A DNA stretch of 64,000 nucleotides from Uruburuella testudinis (GCF_022870865.1 NZ_CP091508.1:1240001-1304000); one strand, 5' to 3'; numbered from the stretch's first letter, positions 53,225 through 62,734 are shown. Made by a program: numbers and translations. Notes: generated from the letters alone by a model not told the origin.

Positions 53225-54034
53225 TCAGGCAGGCGGGCGCTCTGGAAACAAGGGCATGATGCCGGTTTGCGGCGGAGTCAGGCAGGCGTGCAAATCGGTG
53301 AGTTGGCGGCTGATGCGTTGGCTGACGGCTTCGGCGGCAGCCAGATCGGCGGCGCTGATGCGGGGGGCGGTTTGGGCAAACAAGGCGGCATCCAGCAGGC
53401 GTTCGGCGTGCATGCCGGGGCGGTAATAATGCAATACGGCGGGTTCGTTGGCACCGAAAAGCGTGCCGACAATGCTGCTGCGGGTCAGGGCAATGCCCAG
53501 CGCGGCATCTTCGCCGCCGAAGCGTTTGAATAATTCGTCTGCTGGAAACCCGCCGCAGGCCAGCAGCAGGCTGCGGCGGAAGACGGTGTTGCCGCCTACG
53601 GTCATTTCTAAGCGCTGCCAGGCTTCGGGCAGCTTGGGGTGGCCGGCATAGCGGGCGGGCAGGCCGACTGCTTTTAATTTCAGGCGCACGAGGCCTAATT
53701 GGGGGTGCTGCGCCAAGGCGACGGTGGCAGCGGCCAGCGCGCCGGTTTCGTAGGCATCATCGGCATCGAGAAAGGCGATATAGTCAGCATTGCTTTGCAA
53801 CAGCCCCCAGTTGCGCGCACGGGAAACGCCGCCGTTGTCGGGCAGGCGGGCGCTGAAGATGCGGTTGGAGGCAGTGGTCAGGCGGCTGATGATTTGCGGG
53901 CTGTGGTCGGTAGAGGCATCGTCTATCAGCCAAACATGCCGCACCTGTGCTTGGGCGAGCGCGCTTTCGGCTGCGCGGGTGAGGGTGGCGGCGGCGTTGT
54001 AGCAGGGAATGACCACATCTAAAGCAACAGGCAT
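53225..54034 (-). CDS. Family 2 glycosyltransferase
   Basis: The 269-residue protein has a GT-A fold. It begins LDVVIPCYNAAATLTRAAESAL, continues WLIDDASTDHS, and has the DxD-type motif in YIAFLDADDAYETGAL near residue 92. The segment GGNTVFRRSLLLACGGFPAD carries the acceptor-side acidic pattern. The C-terminal 40 residues look helical and proline-rich at the end. GGAGG lies 6 bases before the ATG. Donor and acceptor are unknown, and no polysaccharide cluster surrounds it. Confidence 0.88.
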   Translation of the reverse strand: MPVALDVVIPCYNAAATLTRAAESALAQAQVRHVWLIDDASTDHSPQIISRLTTASNRIFSARLPDNGGVSRARNWGLLQSNADYIAFLDADDAYETGALAAATVALAQHPQLGLVRLKLKAVGLPARYAGHPKLPEAWQRLEMTVGGNTVFRRSLLLACGGFPADELFKRFGGEDAALGIALTRSSIVGTLFGANEPAVLHYYRPGMHAERLLDAALFAQTAPRISAADLAAAEAVSQRISRQLTDLHACLTPPQTGIMPLFPERPPA

Positions 54035-54245
54035 GGCGAAACCTCCGAAATAAGGTGGATGGGGCGAATATCCGGCACGCCGGGTGGGTTTGCAGGGCGT
54101 GTTTCATGATGCCGGTTTATGAAAATAACCTGACCGCGTTACTCCGCCCTATCTTGAAGAGGGCAGTGTTTGCCAAGCCAAGCGGCGTGGTGTATGCATG
54201 GTTTTCAGCCTGCTTGCTTTGTCTGCCTGCTTCTGCACATGGGTT

Positions 54246-55145
54246 TTACTGCTGTTGCAGAAACCGGGCCAGTTCGGCGGCGGTAGGCATGCCGCCTTGG
54301 GCGCCGAGTTTGGTAACCGATAAAGCGGCGGCGGCGCAGGCTTGTTTGACGGCTTCGGCCATGCCTTGCTGCCAGAATACCGCCAACGCGCCGTTAAAGG
54401 TGTCGCCGGCGCCGGTGGTGTCGGCGGGAGTAACTTTAAAGCTGGGCTGGTGTTGCACATGGCGCTGTTCATCATGATAGAGCGCGCCTTCTGCGCCGCG
54501 GGTCATCAGCACCGGGCAGGGGGATTGCTGCATCAGGGTTTCTGCGGGGGTGTCTTCGGGCAGGCCGAGGCTGATGGCCAGTTCGTAGGCGTTGGGGGTA
54601 AGCAGGGTGATGTTTGGCAGCAGCTCGGCGGGCAGGGGCTGCGCCGGAGCCGGGTTGAGAATAAAGGGCTTGCGGTGTTTTTTAGCCAGTTTGGCGGCGG
54701 TAATCACGCATTCCATCGGGATTTCGAGCTGGCACAAGATAATGTCGGCTGCGGCGATGGCGGGCGCTTGTGCTTCGATGTCGGCCGGGGTGATGCTGAA
54801 ATTGGCGCCGGGGACGATGATGATGTGGTTGTCGTTTTCGGCCACGGTAATGTTGGCCATGCCGGTGGCTTGGCCGCTGGCAGTATGAATATTGTCGGTG
54901 TTGACGCCTTCGCGTTTGAGGTTGGCGCACAGCTCTCGGCCGAAGCTGTCGTCGCCGACTGCGCCGATCATGGTCACTTCGGCACCGAGGCGGGCGGCGG
55001 CCACGGCCTGATTGGCGCCTTTGCCGCCCATAAAGCGGTGGAAACCGCTGCCGATGAGGGTTTCGCCCACTTTGGGGAAACGCGGCGATTGGGTAACCAA
55101 ATCCATATTGATGCTGCCGATAATGGTGATTTTGGGTGCGCTCAT
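54246..55145 (-). CDS. rbsK: Ribokinase
   Basis: Ribokinase phosphorylates ribose to ribose-5-phosphate. The 299-residue PfkB-family protein has the N-terminal sugar-binding motif SINMDLVTQSPRFPKVGETLIG and the glycine-rich FMGGKGANQAVAAARLGAEV. Its ATP and anion-hole motif DTTGAGDTFNGALAVFWQQG, near residue 245, carries the catalytic Asp. No ribose transporter is adjacent. A likely source of ribose is the nucleoside hydrolase at 35.6 kb. The start at 55145 lacks a strong ribosome binding site. Confidence 0.92.
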   Translation of the reverse strand: MSAPKITIIGSINMDLVTQSPRFPKVGETLIGSGFHRFMGGKGANQAVAAARLGAEVTMIGAVGDDSFGRELCANLKREGVNTDNIHTASGQATGMANITVAENDNHIIIVPGANFSITPADIEAQAPAIAAADIILCQLEIPMECVITAAKLAKKHRKPFILNPAPAQPLPAELLPNITLLTPNAYELAISLGLPEDTPAETLMQQSPCPVLMTRGAEGALYHDEQRHVQHQPSFKVTPADTTGAGDTFNGALAVFWQQGMAEAVKQACAAAALSVTKLGAQGGMPTAAELARFLQQQ

Positions 55146-55168
55146 GAAAAATGCTTTCGTATTTGGAA

Positions 55169-55206
55169 AAGGCCGTCTGAAGGCTCTGAGATGTTTTCAG
55201 ACGGCC
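55169..55206. terminator. Inverted DUS pair
   Basis: AAGGCCGTCTGAAGGC and TGTTTTCAGACGGCCTG form a hairpin between the GNAT stop and the rbsK start. Confidence 0.6.
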
Positions 55207-55232
55207 TGACGGTTATGGGTTTGGAGACCGGT

Positions 55233-55499
55233 TTATCGTTTGTTGCTGCGCTGTAAAATAATGTCGGCATAGCCGCAGGAGGCTTGCAGGCGGATATGCT
55301 GCTTTTCGGCTTCGGCAATGGCGGCTTCAACCAGCAGGCGGGCAAGGCCGCGGCCGCGTAACGGCGGCCGGATAACGGTATGGTTGATGTCCCACCGCCC
55401 GTTGCTGATGATGCGGTAAGTGAGATAACCGGCCTGTTCGTCGCCGTTGTGGGTTAATGTGAAGCGCTGTGTGTCAGGATGGTGGGTAATTTGATTCAT
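55233..55499 (-). CDS. Small GNAT-type acetyltransferase
   Basis: The 88-residue protein is a minimal Gcn5-like domain of the YjdJ type. It has strands HNGDEQAGYLTYRI and DINHTVIRPPLRGRGLARLLVEAAI; the latter contains the acetyl-CoA loop RGRGLA. It ends with QASCGYADIILQ. Such short GNATs acetylate small molecules or proteins of unknown identity. AAGGAAAAA precedes the ATG at 55499. It is directly downstream of an R2 copy with a MITE-160 inside. Confidence 0.82.
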   Translation of the reverse strand: MNQITHHPDTQRFTLTHNGDEQAGYLTYRIISNGRWDINHTVIRPPLRGRGLARLLVEAAIAEAEKQHIRLQASCGYADIILQRSNKR

Positions 55500-55521
55500 A
55501 TTTTTTCCTTTTTTCGGGCTG

Positions 55522-55738
55522 CTATCCATTCACAAAAGTCAGCCCACGCCGTTAGGGTATCCTGACAATTCGATTTACGGGTGTATTTTGCCCCTGAAAA
55601 CGCATCTGCTGCGTTAAAAAGCCTCGCAAGATGTCCAATTTTGCTGCGTTTTTTGCCCGGCATCTGCATTTCCAGGAACAAAAATCCCCTTATAAACGAA
55701 TGGTCAGAATACCCTAGGTTGTTTTTGTGAATGGATAT
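55522..55738. repeat. R2 copy interrupted by MITE-160
   Basis: The left arm TATCCATTCACAAAAGTCAG with CCCACGCCGT runs to 55552. The right arm GGTTGTTTTTGTGAATGGAT starts at 55717. The insertion point is the same as in the copy at 19221-19588. Confidence 0.78.
55553..55716. mobile_element. MITE-160 copy 14 (arm type B/B)
   Basis: This is a full 164-bp copy with ends TAGGGTATCCTGACAATTCG and AATGGTCAGAATACCCTA. Confidence 0.85.
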
Positions 55739-55854
55739 GAAGCAGCTTGTTGTCAGGTTTACCCGCTCCAGGCCGTCTGAAAAGCAGGCCGTCTGAAAAG
55801 CAGGCGGTTTGGAAAACGAATCTGCACAGCCGTAATGCATCATCTGATTGGGTT

Positions 55855-57837
55855 TTAAATATCCACTTCTGCCGTGTCGCCTTCGGCTTCCATCCAGGCG
55901 CGGCGGCTGGCGGCTTCGCCTTTGCCCATCAGTTTCACAAAAATGCTTTGGGTGGTTTCGTGGGCGGTTTCGGGAATCTGCACTTGCAGCAGCCGGCGGG
56001 TATCGGGGTGCATGGTGGTATCTTTGAGCTGGTCGGGGTTCATCTCGCCCAAGCCTTTGAAACGGCTGATGGAATAGGCCGTTTCTTTCACGTTTTCTTT
56101 TTGCAGCCGCTCCAGAATGCTGTCGAGCTCTTGCTGGTCGAGTGCGTAGAGTTTGCGGGCGGGTTTGGCTTTTCCTTGTGCATTCACATCCACACGGAAC
56201 AAGGGCGGTTGGGCCACGTAAATATGGCCGTTGGCAACCAGCTTGGGGAAGTGGGTATAGAAGAGAGTGAGCAGCAATACTTGGATGTGCGAACCGTCGA
56301 CATCGGCGTCAGACAGAATGGCGATTTTGCCGTAGCGCAGGCCGCTTAAATCGGGGTTGTCGTGGTTGCCGTGCGGATCCACGCCGATGGCCACGGCAAT
56401 ATCGTGGATTTCGGCATTGCCGAAGAGCTGGTCGCGGTGGGTTTCAAAGCTGTTGAGCACTTTGCCGCGCAGGGGCAGGATGGCTTGGGTGGCTTTGTCG
56501 CGCGCCAGTTTGGCCGAGCCGCCGGCGGAATCGCCCTCTACTAAAAACAATTCGTTTTCGCGAATATCTTCGCTTTCGCAGTCGGTAAGTTTGCCCGGCA
56601 ATACGGCCACGCCGCTGCCTTTTTTCTTCTCGATTTTTTTCACCGAGCGCATGCGCGCCTGTGCCTGTTTGATGGCCAATTCGGCAATTTTTTTGCCGGC
56701 TTCCACATTTTGGTTGAGCCACAGTTCGAGCGGGTCGCCCGATACGGCGGCCACCAGTTTGAGCGCGTCGCGGTTGGTGAGTTTGTCTTTGGTTTGACCT
56801 TGAAACTGCGGGTCGAGCACACGGGCGCTCAACACAAACGCTACTTTGCAAAACACATCGTCGCTTTGCACTTTAACGCCGCGCGGCAGTAAATTATGGT
56901 GGGTGATGAAGTTGTTGACCGCGTGAAACACCGCTTGTTTCAGGCCGGCTTCGTGGGTGCCGCCCAGCGGGGTGGGGATGAGGTTGACATAGCTCTCGCT
57001 GGTGCAGCTGCCTTCTTCCAGCCAGGTCAGCGCAAATGCTGCGCCTTCGCCTGTGCTGAAATCGCTGTCGTGGCCGTCTGAAATATAATTTTCTGCCGAG
57101 AAAACCGGCACGGCTTCTTGTGCTTCGCTGATCAGATTGTTGAGATAGCCTTTGAGGCCGTCGGGGTAATGCCAGGTTTGGACAAGCGGCTCGATTTGGC
57201 CTTTTTGCGGGCGCGTGAGCGATACGGTTACGCCCGGCAGCAGCACCGCTTTGGCGCGCAGCAGCCGCTCCAGATCGGGAATGCTGTATTGCGGCGATTC
57301 GAAATATTTGCCGTCGGGCCACACGCGCACTTCGGTGCCGCTGTCGCGCACGGCGCATTTGCCGATTTCGGCCAAGGGCCCGACCACATCGCCGCCGGCA
57401 AACACGATGCGGTGGATTTTGCCTTCGCGTTTGACGGTAACTTCCAGCCGGGTCGACAGCGCGTTGGTCACCGATACGCCCACGCCGTGCAGGCCGCCGG
57501 AAAAGGCATACGCGCCGCCGTCTTTTTTGTTGAACTTGCCGCCCGCGTGTAATTGGGTGAACACCAGTTCGATCACCGGCAACCCTTCCAGCGGGTGCAG
57601 CCCCACCGGAATGCCGCGGCCGTTGTCGCGTACCGACAGCGAGCCGTCGTCGTGGATTTCGACTTCGATTTTATCGGCATAACCGCCCAGCGCTTCATCG
57701 GCGGCGTTGTCGATGACCTCTTGGCAGATATGGGTGGGGTTTTCGGTGCGGGTATACATGCCCGGACGCTCTTTGACCGGTTCGAGGCCTTTGAGGACGG
57801 TAATGCTGGATTCGCTGTATGAATTGGGTGTGGTCAT
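55855..57837 (-). CDS. parE: DNA topoisomerase IV subunit B
   Basis: ParE is the ATPase subunit of topoisomerase IV, which unlinks daughter chromosomes. The 660-residue product has the GHKL ATP site (EVIDNAADEALGGYAD and RDNGRGIPVG, then GGLHGVGVSVTNALS), the transducer domain, and the TOPRIM motifs ELFLVEGDSAGGSAK and DADVDGSHIQVLLLTLFYTHFP. Closing segments GLGEMNPDQLKDTTMHP are the ParE/GyrB tail without the extra GyrB insert. The start at 57837 (MTTPNSYS) is chosen because an upstream extension is not conserved-looking. parC is not adjacent. Confidence 0.96.
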   Translation of the reverse strand: MTTPNSYSESSITVLKGLEPVKERPGMYTRTENPTHICQEVIDNAADEALGGYADKIEVEIHDDGSLSVRDNGRGIPVGLHPLEGLPVIELVFTQLHAGGKFNKKDGGAYAFSGGLHGVGVSVTNALSTRLEVTVKREGKIHRIVFAGGDVVGPLAEIGKCAVRDSGTEVRVWPDGKYFESPQYSIPDLERLLRAKAVLLPGVTVSLTRPQKGQIEPLVQTWHYPDGLKGYLNNLISEAQEAVPVFSAENYISDGHDSDFSTGEGAAFALTWLEEGSCTSESYVNLIPTPLGGTHEAGLKQAVFHAVNNFITHHNLLPRGVKVQSDDVFCKVAFVLSARVLDPQFQGQTKDKLTNRDALKLVAAVSGDPLELWLNQNVEAGKKIAELAIKQAQARMRSVKKIEKKKGSGVAVLPGKLTDCESEDIRENELFLVEGDSAGGSAKLARDKATQAILPLRGKVLNSFETHRDQLFGNAEIHDIAVAIGVDPHGNHDNPDLSGLRYGKIAILSDADVDGSHIQVLLLTLFYTHFPKLVANGHIYVAQPPLFRVDVNAQGKAKPARKLYALDQQELDSILERLQKENVKETAYSISRFKGLGEMNPDQLKDTTMHPDTRRLLQVQIPETAHETTQSIFVKLMGKGEAASRRAWMEAEGDTAEVDI

Positions 57838-57981
57838 GGGAGATGTTGCTGTGTAAAGGTTTGGCCGGAATTCTAACATGTATTGTGAAAGAACCAAATT
57901 ATCCTGCGTTGCCGCTGCGGGCGTAATAAAGTGCCGGCGGCGGCATCAGGTGATTTGCAGTTGCCGGCGGCGGTGCAGAAA

Positions 57982-58013
57982 AAACGCTTTCAGACGGCCG
58001 TCTGAAAGCGTTT
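57982..58013. terminator. Perfect 32-bp palindrome of two overlapping DUS
   Basis: AAACGCTTTCAGACGG and CCGTCTGAAAGCGTTT are exact complements with no loop; the two DUS share the central GGCC. It lies just after the rppH stop codon. Confidence 0.7.
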
Positions 58014-58017
58014 GCAG

Positions 58018-58536
58018 TTATTTTTCAATCAGATTGCCGGAATAGAATTCTTCCAGCGATTCCAGCCCGCGTAAAAAACGTGACAACTCCAGCAATGCGC
58101 CTTCATACACGCCGCGTTTGAAATCAATCACTTCGTCTATCGGTGCCCAATAACGGTGCCAGCGCCAGCCGTCGAATTCGGGGTGGCTGGTGGCGCGCAA
58201 ATGTACATCGCTTTCGCGGCCGACCAGGCGCAGCAGATACCAAATCTGCTTTTGGCCGCGGTAAGAGCCGCGCCATTCGCGGCGCACCCAATGTGAAGGC
58301 ACATCGTAGCGCAGCCAGTCGCGTGTGCGCCCCAATATTTTCACATGGTGCGGCAGCAGCCCCACTTCTTCCAAAAGCTCGCGATACATGGCGGTTTCGG
58401 GGCTTTCGCCGGGCTTGATGCCGCCTTGCGGAAACTGCCACGAATGCTCGCGCACGCGCTTGCCCCAAAATACTTCGTTGCGCTCATTGGTTAAGATAAT
58501 ACCGACATTGGGGCGATATCCTTCTCTGTCCAGCAT
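58018..58536 (-). CDS. rppH: RNA pyrophosphohydrolase
   Basis: RppH removes pyrophosphate from mRNA 5' ends and starts decay. The 172-residue Nudix protein begins [17 protein letters not shown] and shows the full Nudix box [23 protein letters not shown] at about residues 37-59. The RppH-specific stretch [24 protein letters not shown] follows. Length and these markers separate it from general Nudix hydrolases. AGGG precedes the ATG, and a palindromic DUS terminator follows the stop. Confidence 0.95.
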   Translation of the reverse strand: MLDREGYRPNVGIILTNERNEVFWGKRVREHSWQFPQGGIKPGESPETAMYRELLEEVGLLPHHVKILGRTRDWLRYDVPSHWVRREWRGSYRGQKQIWYLLRLVGRESDVHLRATSHPEFDGWRWHRYWAPIDEVIDFKRGVYEGALLELSRFLRGLESLEEFYSGNLIEK

Positions 58537-58938
58537 AGTGTCGCCCTGTAATAGAATTTAATGGCGTAATTTTCCCACAAATACGGGGGGTTTGACAAAT
58601 GTGCGGCCGTCTGAAAAAAATAAAATCAGTTTGTGGTGTAAGCCCCGAGGTGTCCTGACCATTCGGAATAATTCAGATTTTTTGCGCTAAAAGCACAGAT
58701 GTTGGGCAAAAAAACGCAGCAGATGTGCTTTTGGCGCAAAGATGTGATATGACACATCAGGATACCCTATCGGAAGATGTGTTAAAAAATGTTTATTTTT
58801 ACGCGGCAAAATCTTGCATCAGCCAGGGTTTTGCCGTTTAATGGCACCATGCTGCAACATGGCGGCGACACGTGTTGCTGGCGGCATATTACCGCTGCAA
58901 TTTATTGACATGTTTTTTTTAAACATAAAGGACAAAAA
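58537..58938. other. Intergenic region with a shortened MITE-160
   Basis: This region contains a single DUS (58607), a 123-bp MITE-160 derivative and about 170 bases leading to the binding-protein gene. TTGACA at 58905 resembles a -35 box, but no well-spaced -10 follows. Confidence 0.55.
58647..58769. mobile_element. MITE-160 copy 15 (inverted type A, core deleted)
   Basis: The left side GGTGTCCTGACCATTC with AATTCAGATTTTTTGCGC is the reverse complement of the usual right arm. The right side GCGCAAAGATGTGATATGAC with ACATCAGGATACCCTA is the reversed left arm. About 40 core bases are missing and the left TA is mutated. Confidence 0.75.
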
Positions 58939-60099
58939 ATGAAAAAAACTCTGTTGGTTTCTGCGCTGGTGAGCCTTTTTGCGGCTGCTTGCGGCGGTTC
59001 GAACAATACCGGCGAACAGGCCGGCAGCGGGGCGGCAAGCGCGGGGCAACAAGCGGCGGCACCTTCGGCCACGGGCAATCTGAACATCTATAACTGGTCG
59101 GATTATGTTGATCCCGATACGGTTACCGAGTTTGAAAAAGCCAATAATATCAAGGTGCGCTACGATTATTACGACAGCAACGAAACGCTGGAGGCCAAAG
59201 TGCTGACCGGCAAGTCGGGCTATGATTTGGTGGCGCCGTCGATTTCCAACGTTGGCCGGCAAATTAAGGCGGGTGCTTATCAAGAAATCGACAAGAGCCA
59301 GATTTCCAACTACAACAATATCGATCCCGAGCTGCTGACCATGATGGCGCAGGTGGATCCGGGCAATAAATACGCCGTGCCTTATTTCTGGGGCATCAAC
59401 ACGCTGGCCATTAATAAAGATCAAGTGGCCAAAGCGTTGGGCAGCGAGCAACTGCCTGAAAACGAATGGGATTTGGTGTTCAATCCCGAATACACCGCCA
59501 AGCTGAAATCTTGCGGCATCAGCTTTTTAGACAGCCCCACCGAGCAGCTGCCGTTGGCGCTCAACTATATCGGCAAAGATGCTAACAGCGAAAGTGCCGA
59601 TGATTTGAATGCCGCGGTAGACATGATGAAAAAAGTGCGCCCCGATGTGAAGCGCTTCAGCTCCTCAGGTTATATCGACGATATGGCAGCGGGCAATCTG
59701 TGTGTGGCGGTGGGCTATGGCGGCGACCTCAATATTGCTAAAAACCGCGCCAAAGATGCGGGCAACGGTGTGAATATCGAAGTGCTCACACCGAAAACCG
59801 GCGTCGGCATTTGGATTGACTCTTTCCTGATTCCGAAAGATGCGCAAAACGTGGCCAATGCCCATAAATACATCAACTACACGCTCGATCCGGGCGTGGC
59901 TGCCAAAAACGGTGATTTCGTTACTTACGCCCCGGCCAGCCTGCCGGCACGCAAGCAGATGGATAAAGCGTATGCTGATGACAACTCCATTTTCCCGAGT
60001 AATGAAGTAAAAGCCAAAAGCTTTGTGATTCTGCCCAAATCGCCCGATGCGGTAAAACTGAGCGTGCGCCTGTGGCAGGGCTTGAAAGCCGGCCAATAA
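58939..60099 (+). CDS. Polyamine ABC transporter substrate-binding lipoprotein (PotF/PotD type)
   Basis: The 386-residue precursor has a lipoprotein signal with lipobox AAAC (Cys18) and a spacer rich in Gly, Ala and Gln. The mature domain then starts LNIYNWSDYVDPDTVTEFEKANNIKVRYDYYDS. Further markers are YDLVAPSISNVGRQIKAG, VPYFWGINTLAINKD and VGYGGDLNIAKNRAKD. The NWSDYVDP start is typical of PotF (putrescine) and PotD (spermidine). Which polyamine it binds cannot be told. The permease and ATPase genes are not adjacent, as is common for Neisseria potD copies. AAAGGA precedes the ATG. Confidence 0.92.
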   Translation: MKKTLLVSALVSLFAAACGGSNNTGEQAGSGAASAGQQAAAPSATGNLNIYNWSDYVDPDTVTEFEKANNIKVRYDYYDSNETLEAKVLTGKSGYDLVAPSISNVGRQIKAGAYQEIDKSQISNYNNIDPELLTMMAQVDPGNKYAVPYFWGINTLAINKDQVAKALGSEQLPENEWDLVFNPEYTAKLKSCGISFLDSPTEQLPLALNYIGKDANSESADDLNAAVDMMKKVRPDVKRFSSSGYIDDMAAGNLCVAVGYGGDLNIAKNRAKDAGNGVNIEVLTPKTGVGIWIDSFLIPKDAQNVANAHKYINYTLDPGVAAKNGDFVTYAPASLPARKQMDKAYADDNSIFPSNEVKAKSFVILPKSPDAVKLSVRLWQGLKAGQ

Positions 60100-60109
60100 G
60101 CATGAAGCA

Positions 60110-60169
60110 AAGGCCGTCTGAAACCAAAGCACCGTATATGAGCGGTGCTTTTTTGTTTCAGACGGCCTT
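60110..60169. terminator. Compound terminator: hairpin inside an inverted DUS pair
   Basis: An outer DUS pair (AAGGCCGTCTGAAAC and GTTTCAGACGGCCTT) encloses a second hairpin, AAAGCACCG/CGGTGCTTTTTT. Either alone could terminate the preceding gene. Confidence 0.8.
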
Positions 60170-60253
60170 GATGTGCAGCGTGATAACAGTGAAAGCCGCC
60201 GATTGCAGTAAAATAGACAATTTTATGCCGCAGTCGGTACAATAGGCCGTCTG

Positions 60254-60331
60254 GTGCCCATTTGAAAAAAGTCAGCAGATTAAGTGGCAGGCTGGAAACC
60301 GTGCGGCCAATCTGTTTTTCAAATAGGTGTA
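60254..60331. repeat. R2-like inverted repeat before surE
   Basis: GTGCCCATTTGAAAAAAGTC and CTGTTTTTCAAATAGGTGTA are diverged R2-type arms. Located immediately upstream of the surE ribosome binding site, it may affect the operon leader. Confidence 0.5.
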
Positions 60332-60343
60332 AAAAGGAAGCAA

Positions 60344-61096
60344 ATGAATATTCTGATTTGTAACGACGACGGCTATCTTGCGCCGGGTATTGCGGTTTTG
60401 GCACGGGTGGCGGCTGAGTTTGCCAATGTGCGCGTGGTGGCGCCCGAACGCGACCGCAGCGGCGTGAGCAATTCGCTCACACTCGACCGCCCCCTGCACA
60501 TCCGTCAGGCCGAAAACGGCTTTTATTATGTGAGCGGCACGCCCACCGACTGCATTCACTTGGGCTTGCACGCCTTGCCTGATTTCAAACCCGATTTGGT
60601 GTTGTCCGGCATCAACAACGGCGCCAATATGGGCGACGACACCCTTTATTCGGGCACCGTGGCCGCCGCCACCGAAGCGTTTCTGCTCGGTATTCCCGCC
60701 GTGGCTTTTTCACTCAATGATTTCAGCGGCCGCTATTGGGAAACCGCCGAGCGGGCGGCGTGGATGATGATTGAGCATTTGCTGAAACAGCCGCCCAAGC
60801 AGCCGATATTGTGGAACATCAATATTCCGGCCGTCGACCCTGAAGACATACAAGGCTGCAAAATTACCCGTTTGGGGCGCCGCCATCATGAACAAAGCAT
60901 CGTGCCGGCTCAAAACCCGCGCGGTGAGGCCGTGTATTGGATCGGCCCGGTCGGCGGTATTTCAGACCGCGACAACGGCACTGATTTTGCCGAATGCGAA
61001 GCCGGCTATATCACGGTAACGCCGTTGCAGATTGATTTGACCGATTACCCGGCGATGGCCGGCGTTGCCGGTTTTTGGCAGGGGGTAATGCCGTAA
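60344..61096 (+). CDS. surE: 5'/3'-nucleotidase SurE
   Basis: SurE dephosphorylates nucleoside monophosphates and short polyphosphates. The 250-residue protein shows [20 protein letters not shown] with the metal-binding DD at residues 8-9. It also has [47 protein letters not shown] and WNINIP. The ATG at 60344 has AAAGGAAG upstream. Its stop overlaps the pcm start (TAATG), so the two are translationally coupled, the standard surE-pcm-nlpD order. Confidence 0.97.
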   Translation: MNILICNDDGYLAPGIAVLARVAAEFANVRVVAPERDRSGVSNSLTLDRPLHIRQAENGFYYVSGTPTDCIHLGLHALPDFKPDLVLSGINNGANMGDDTLYSGTVAAATEAFLLGIPAVAFSLNDFSGRYWETAERAAWMMIEHLLKQPPKQPILWNINIPAVDPEDIQGCKITRLGRRHHEQSIVPAQNPRGEAVYWIGPVGGISDRDNGTDFAECEAGYITVTPLQIDLTDYPAMAGVAGFWQGVMP

Positions 61097-61758
61097 TGCA
61101 TGCGCATTGGATTGGTTTTGAAAACCGCCGCCAGCGTATGGTAGAACGGTTGGCGTATATGGGCATCGGCGCAACGGTTTTGCAGGCCATGGCCGCCGTG
61201 CCGCGGCATTTGTTTGTAGAAGAAGCGCTGCGTACACGGGCTTACGACGAATTGTCGCTGCCGCTGGGCTTGGGGCAAACCATTTCCCAGCCCTATACCG
61301 TGGCAAAAATGACGGAACTATTATTGGGCAATCCCCCACAAAGCATGCGCCGGGTGCTGGAAATCGGCACCGGCTGCGGTTATCAAACCGCCGTGCTGCT
61401 GGCTTTGGGGTTGCCGGAAATCTATTCGGTGGAGCGCCTGCGCCCGCTGCACGAGCGCGCCAAGCAGCATCTGCGCGCGGCGGGTCTGCTGGCCAAAGCG
61501 CGCACGGTATGCGGCGACGGTTATCTCGGTCTGCCCGAAGTGGCGCCTTTCGACGGTATTCTGGTCACTGCCGCACCTACCGAAATCCCGCTGGCGCTGC
61601 TGCAACAGCTGGCTGTCGGCGGCCGCATGGTGCTGCCGCTGGACGAGGGCGGTCGGCAATATTTGTGGCTGATTGAAAAAACAGCGCAAGGCTACCGTGA
61701 AACCTGTGTGCAGGAAGCCAATTTCGTGCCCTTGGTCAGCGGGCGCGACACACCGTAA
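61096..61758 (+). CDS. pcm: Protein-L-isoaspartate O-methyltransferase
   Basis: Pcm repairs isoaspartyl residues in aged proteins using SAM. The 220-residue protein has PRHLFVEEALRTRAYDELSLPLGLGQTISQPYTVAKMTELL, the SAM motif VLEIGTGCGYQTAVLLALG near residue 82, and AKARTVCGDGYLGLPEVAPFDGILVTAAPTEIPLALLQQL. The ATG at 61096 shares one base with the surE stop. All family motifs are intact. Confidence 0.96.
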   Translation: MHAHWIGFENRRQRMVERLAYMGIGATVLQAMAAVPRHLFVEEALRTRAYDELSLPLGLGQTISQPYTVAKMTELLLGNPPQSMRRVLEIGTGCGYQTAVLLALGLPEIYSVERLRPLHERAKQHLRAAGLLAKARTVCGDGYLGLPEVAPFDGILVTAAPTEIPLALLQQLAVGGRMVLPLDEGGRQYLWLIEKTAQGYRETCVQEANFVPLVSGRDTP

Positions 61759-61840
61759 AAAAACGCTAAAGACTTGAGAGCAGGGCATAGTTTGATTATG
61801 ATATGCCCCAATTCCATATAAAAACCAGACAGAAGGTAAG

Positions 61841-62734
61841 ATGAATATGTTAAAACAAACCGCATTCCGTACCGGCTCGGCAGCCCTGATTCTCATGCTG
61901 GGCGCCTGTTCGTGGTTCCAACAGCCGGCAGCCCCCGTTGTGGCAGGCACCACGACCACGGGTGCGGCAACTGCCCCGGCTGAGCAAAGCAATCCGTATG
62001 GCGCTACCCCGTATGATCCGAATGCGGCCGGTGCAGACACAGCAGTGCCGTACACACCGCCGGCAAGCAGCGGCGGCGCCTATATACCGTCTAACGCCCC
62101 TGTCGACATCAATGCCGCCACCCACACCGTGATTCGCGGCGACACCGTTTACAATATTGCCAAACGCTACAACATCACCCAAGACAACCTGCGCGCCTGG
62201 AACAATCTGGCTGATAACAATATCGGTGTCGGCCAAGTGCTGCGCGTGAAACCTGCCGGTTATGTTGCGCCTGCCGGCACCGCCGCCGCACCGGTGGTGA
62301 CCACACCGGCAGCGCCGGCAGCAACCACACCCGCAACCACGCCCACCGTGTCGGGCGCCACCCGCAGCGTGGCCGGCATTACCTGGCAGCGCCCCACCGC
62401 CGGCAACGTGATTGCCAATTTCGGCGGCAGCAATAAGGGCGTGGATATTGCCGGCACCGCCGGTCAGGCCGTGGTATCCTCTGCCGACGGTAAAGTGGTG
62501 TATGCCGGCTCGGGCTTGCGCGGTTACGGCAATCTTGTGATTGTGCAACATAATTCCACTTATCTGACCGCCTACGGCCACAACCAGAGCCTGCTGGTAA
62601 AAGAAGGCCAAACCGTGAAGCGCGGCCAAACCATCGCCCGCATGGGCAGCAGCGATGCCGACCGCACCAAGCTGCATTTCGAAGTGCGCCAAAACGGCAA
62701 GCCGGTCAACCCGACTCAATACGTACCATTTTAA
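61841..62734 (+). CDS. nlpD: LysM/M23 lipoprotein, NlpD-type amidase activator
   Basis: The 297-residue lipoprotein (lipobox LGAC, Cys at residue 23) has an Ala/Pro-rich linker and one LysM domain (HTVIRGDTVYNIAKRYNITQ, about 90-132). A second Ala/Pro/Thr linker leads to a C-terminal M23/LytM domain (from about 185). The metal-binding HxxxD of active peptidases is NKGVD here, while YGHNQ and KLHFEV remain. This degenerate site is characteristic of NlpD, which activates the amidase AmiC at the septum rather than cutting peptidoglycan itself. It is third in surE-pcm-nlpD. No rpoS follows. Confidence 0.93.
   Translation: MNMLKQTAFRTGSAALILMLGACSWFQQPAAPVVAGTTTTGAATAPAEQSNPYGATPYDPNAAGADTAVPYTPPASSGGAYIPSNAPVDINAATHTVIRGDTVYNIAKRYNITQDNLRAWNNLADNNIGVGQVLRVKPAGYVAPAGTAAAPVVTTPAAPAATTPATTPTVSGATRSVAGITWQRPTAGNVIANFGGSNKGVDIAGTAGQAVVSSADGKVVYAGSGLRGYGNLVIVQHNSTYLTAYGHNQSLLVKEGQTVKRGQTIARMGSSDADRTKLHFEVRQNGKPVNPTQYVPF

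Larger units (their letters stand above)
55500..55854. other. Intergenic region with MITE-bearing R2
   Basis: This region consists of an R2 copy with MITE-160 copy 14 inside (55522-55738), followed by two adjacent direct DUS (55771 and 55788) and the end of parE. No gene is seen. Confidence 0.65.
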
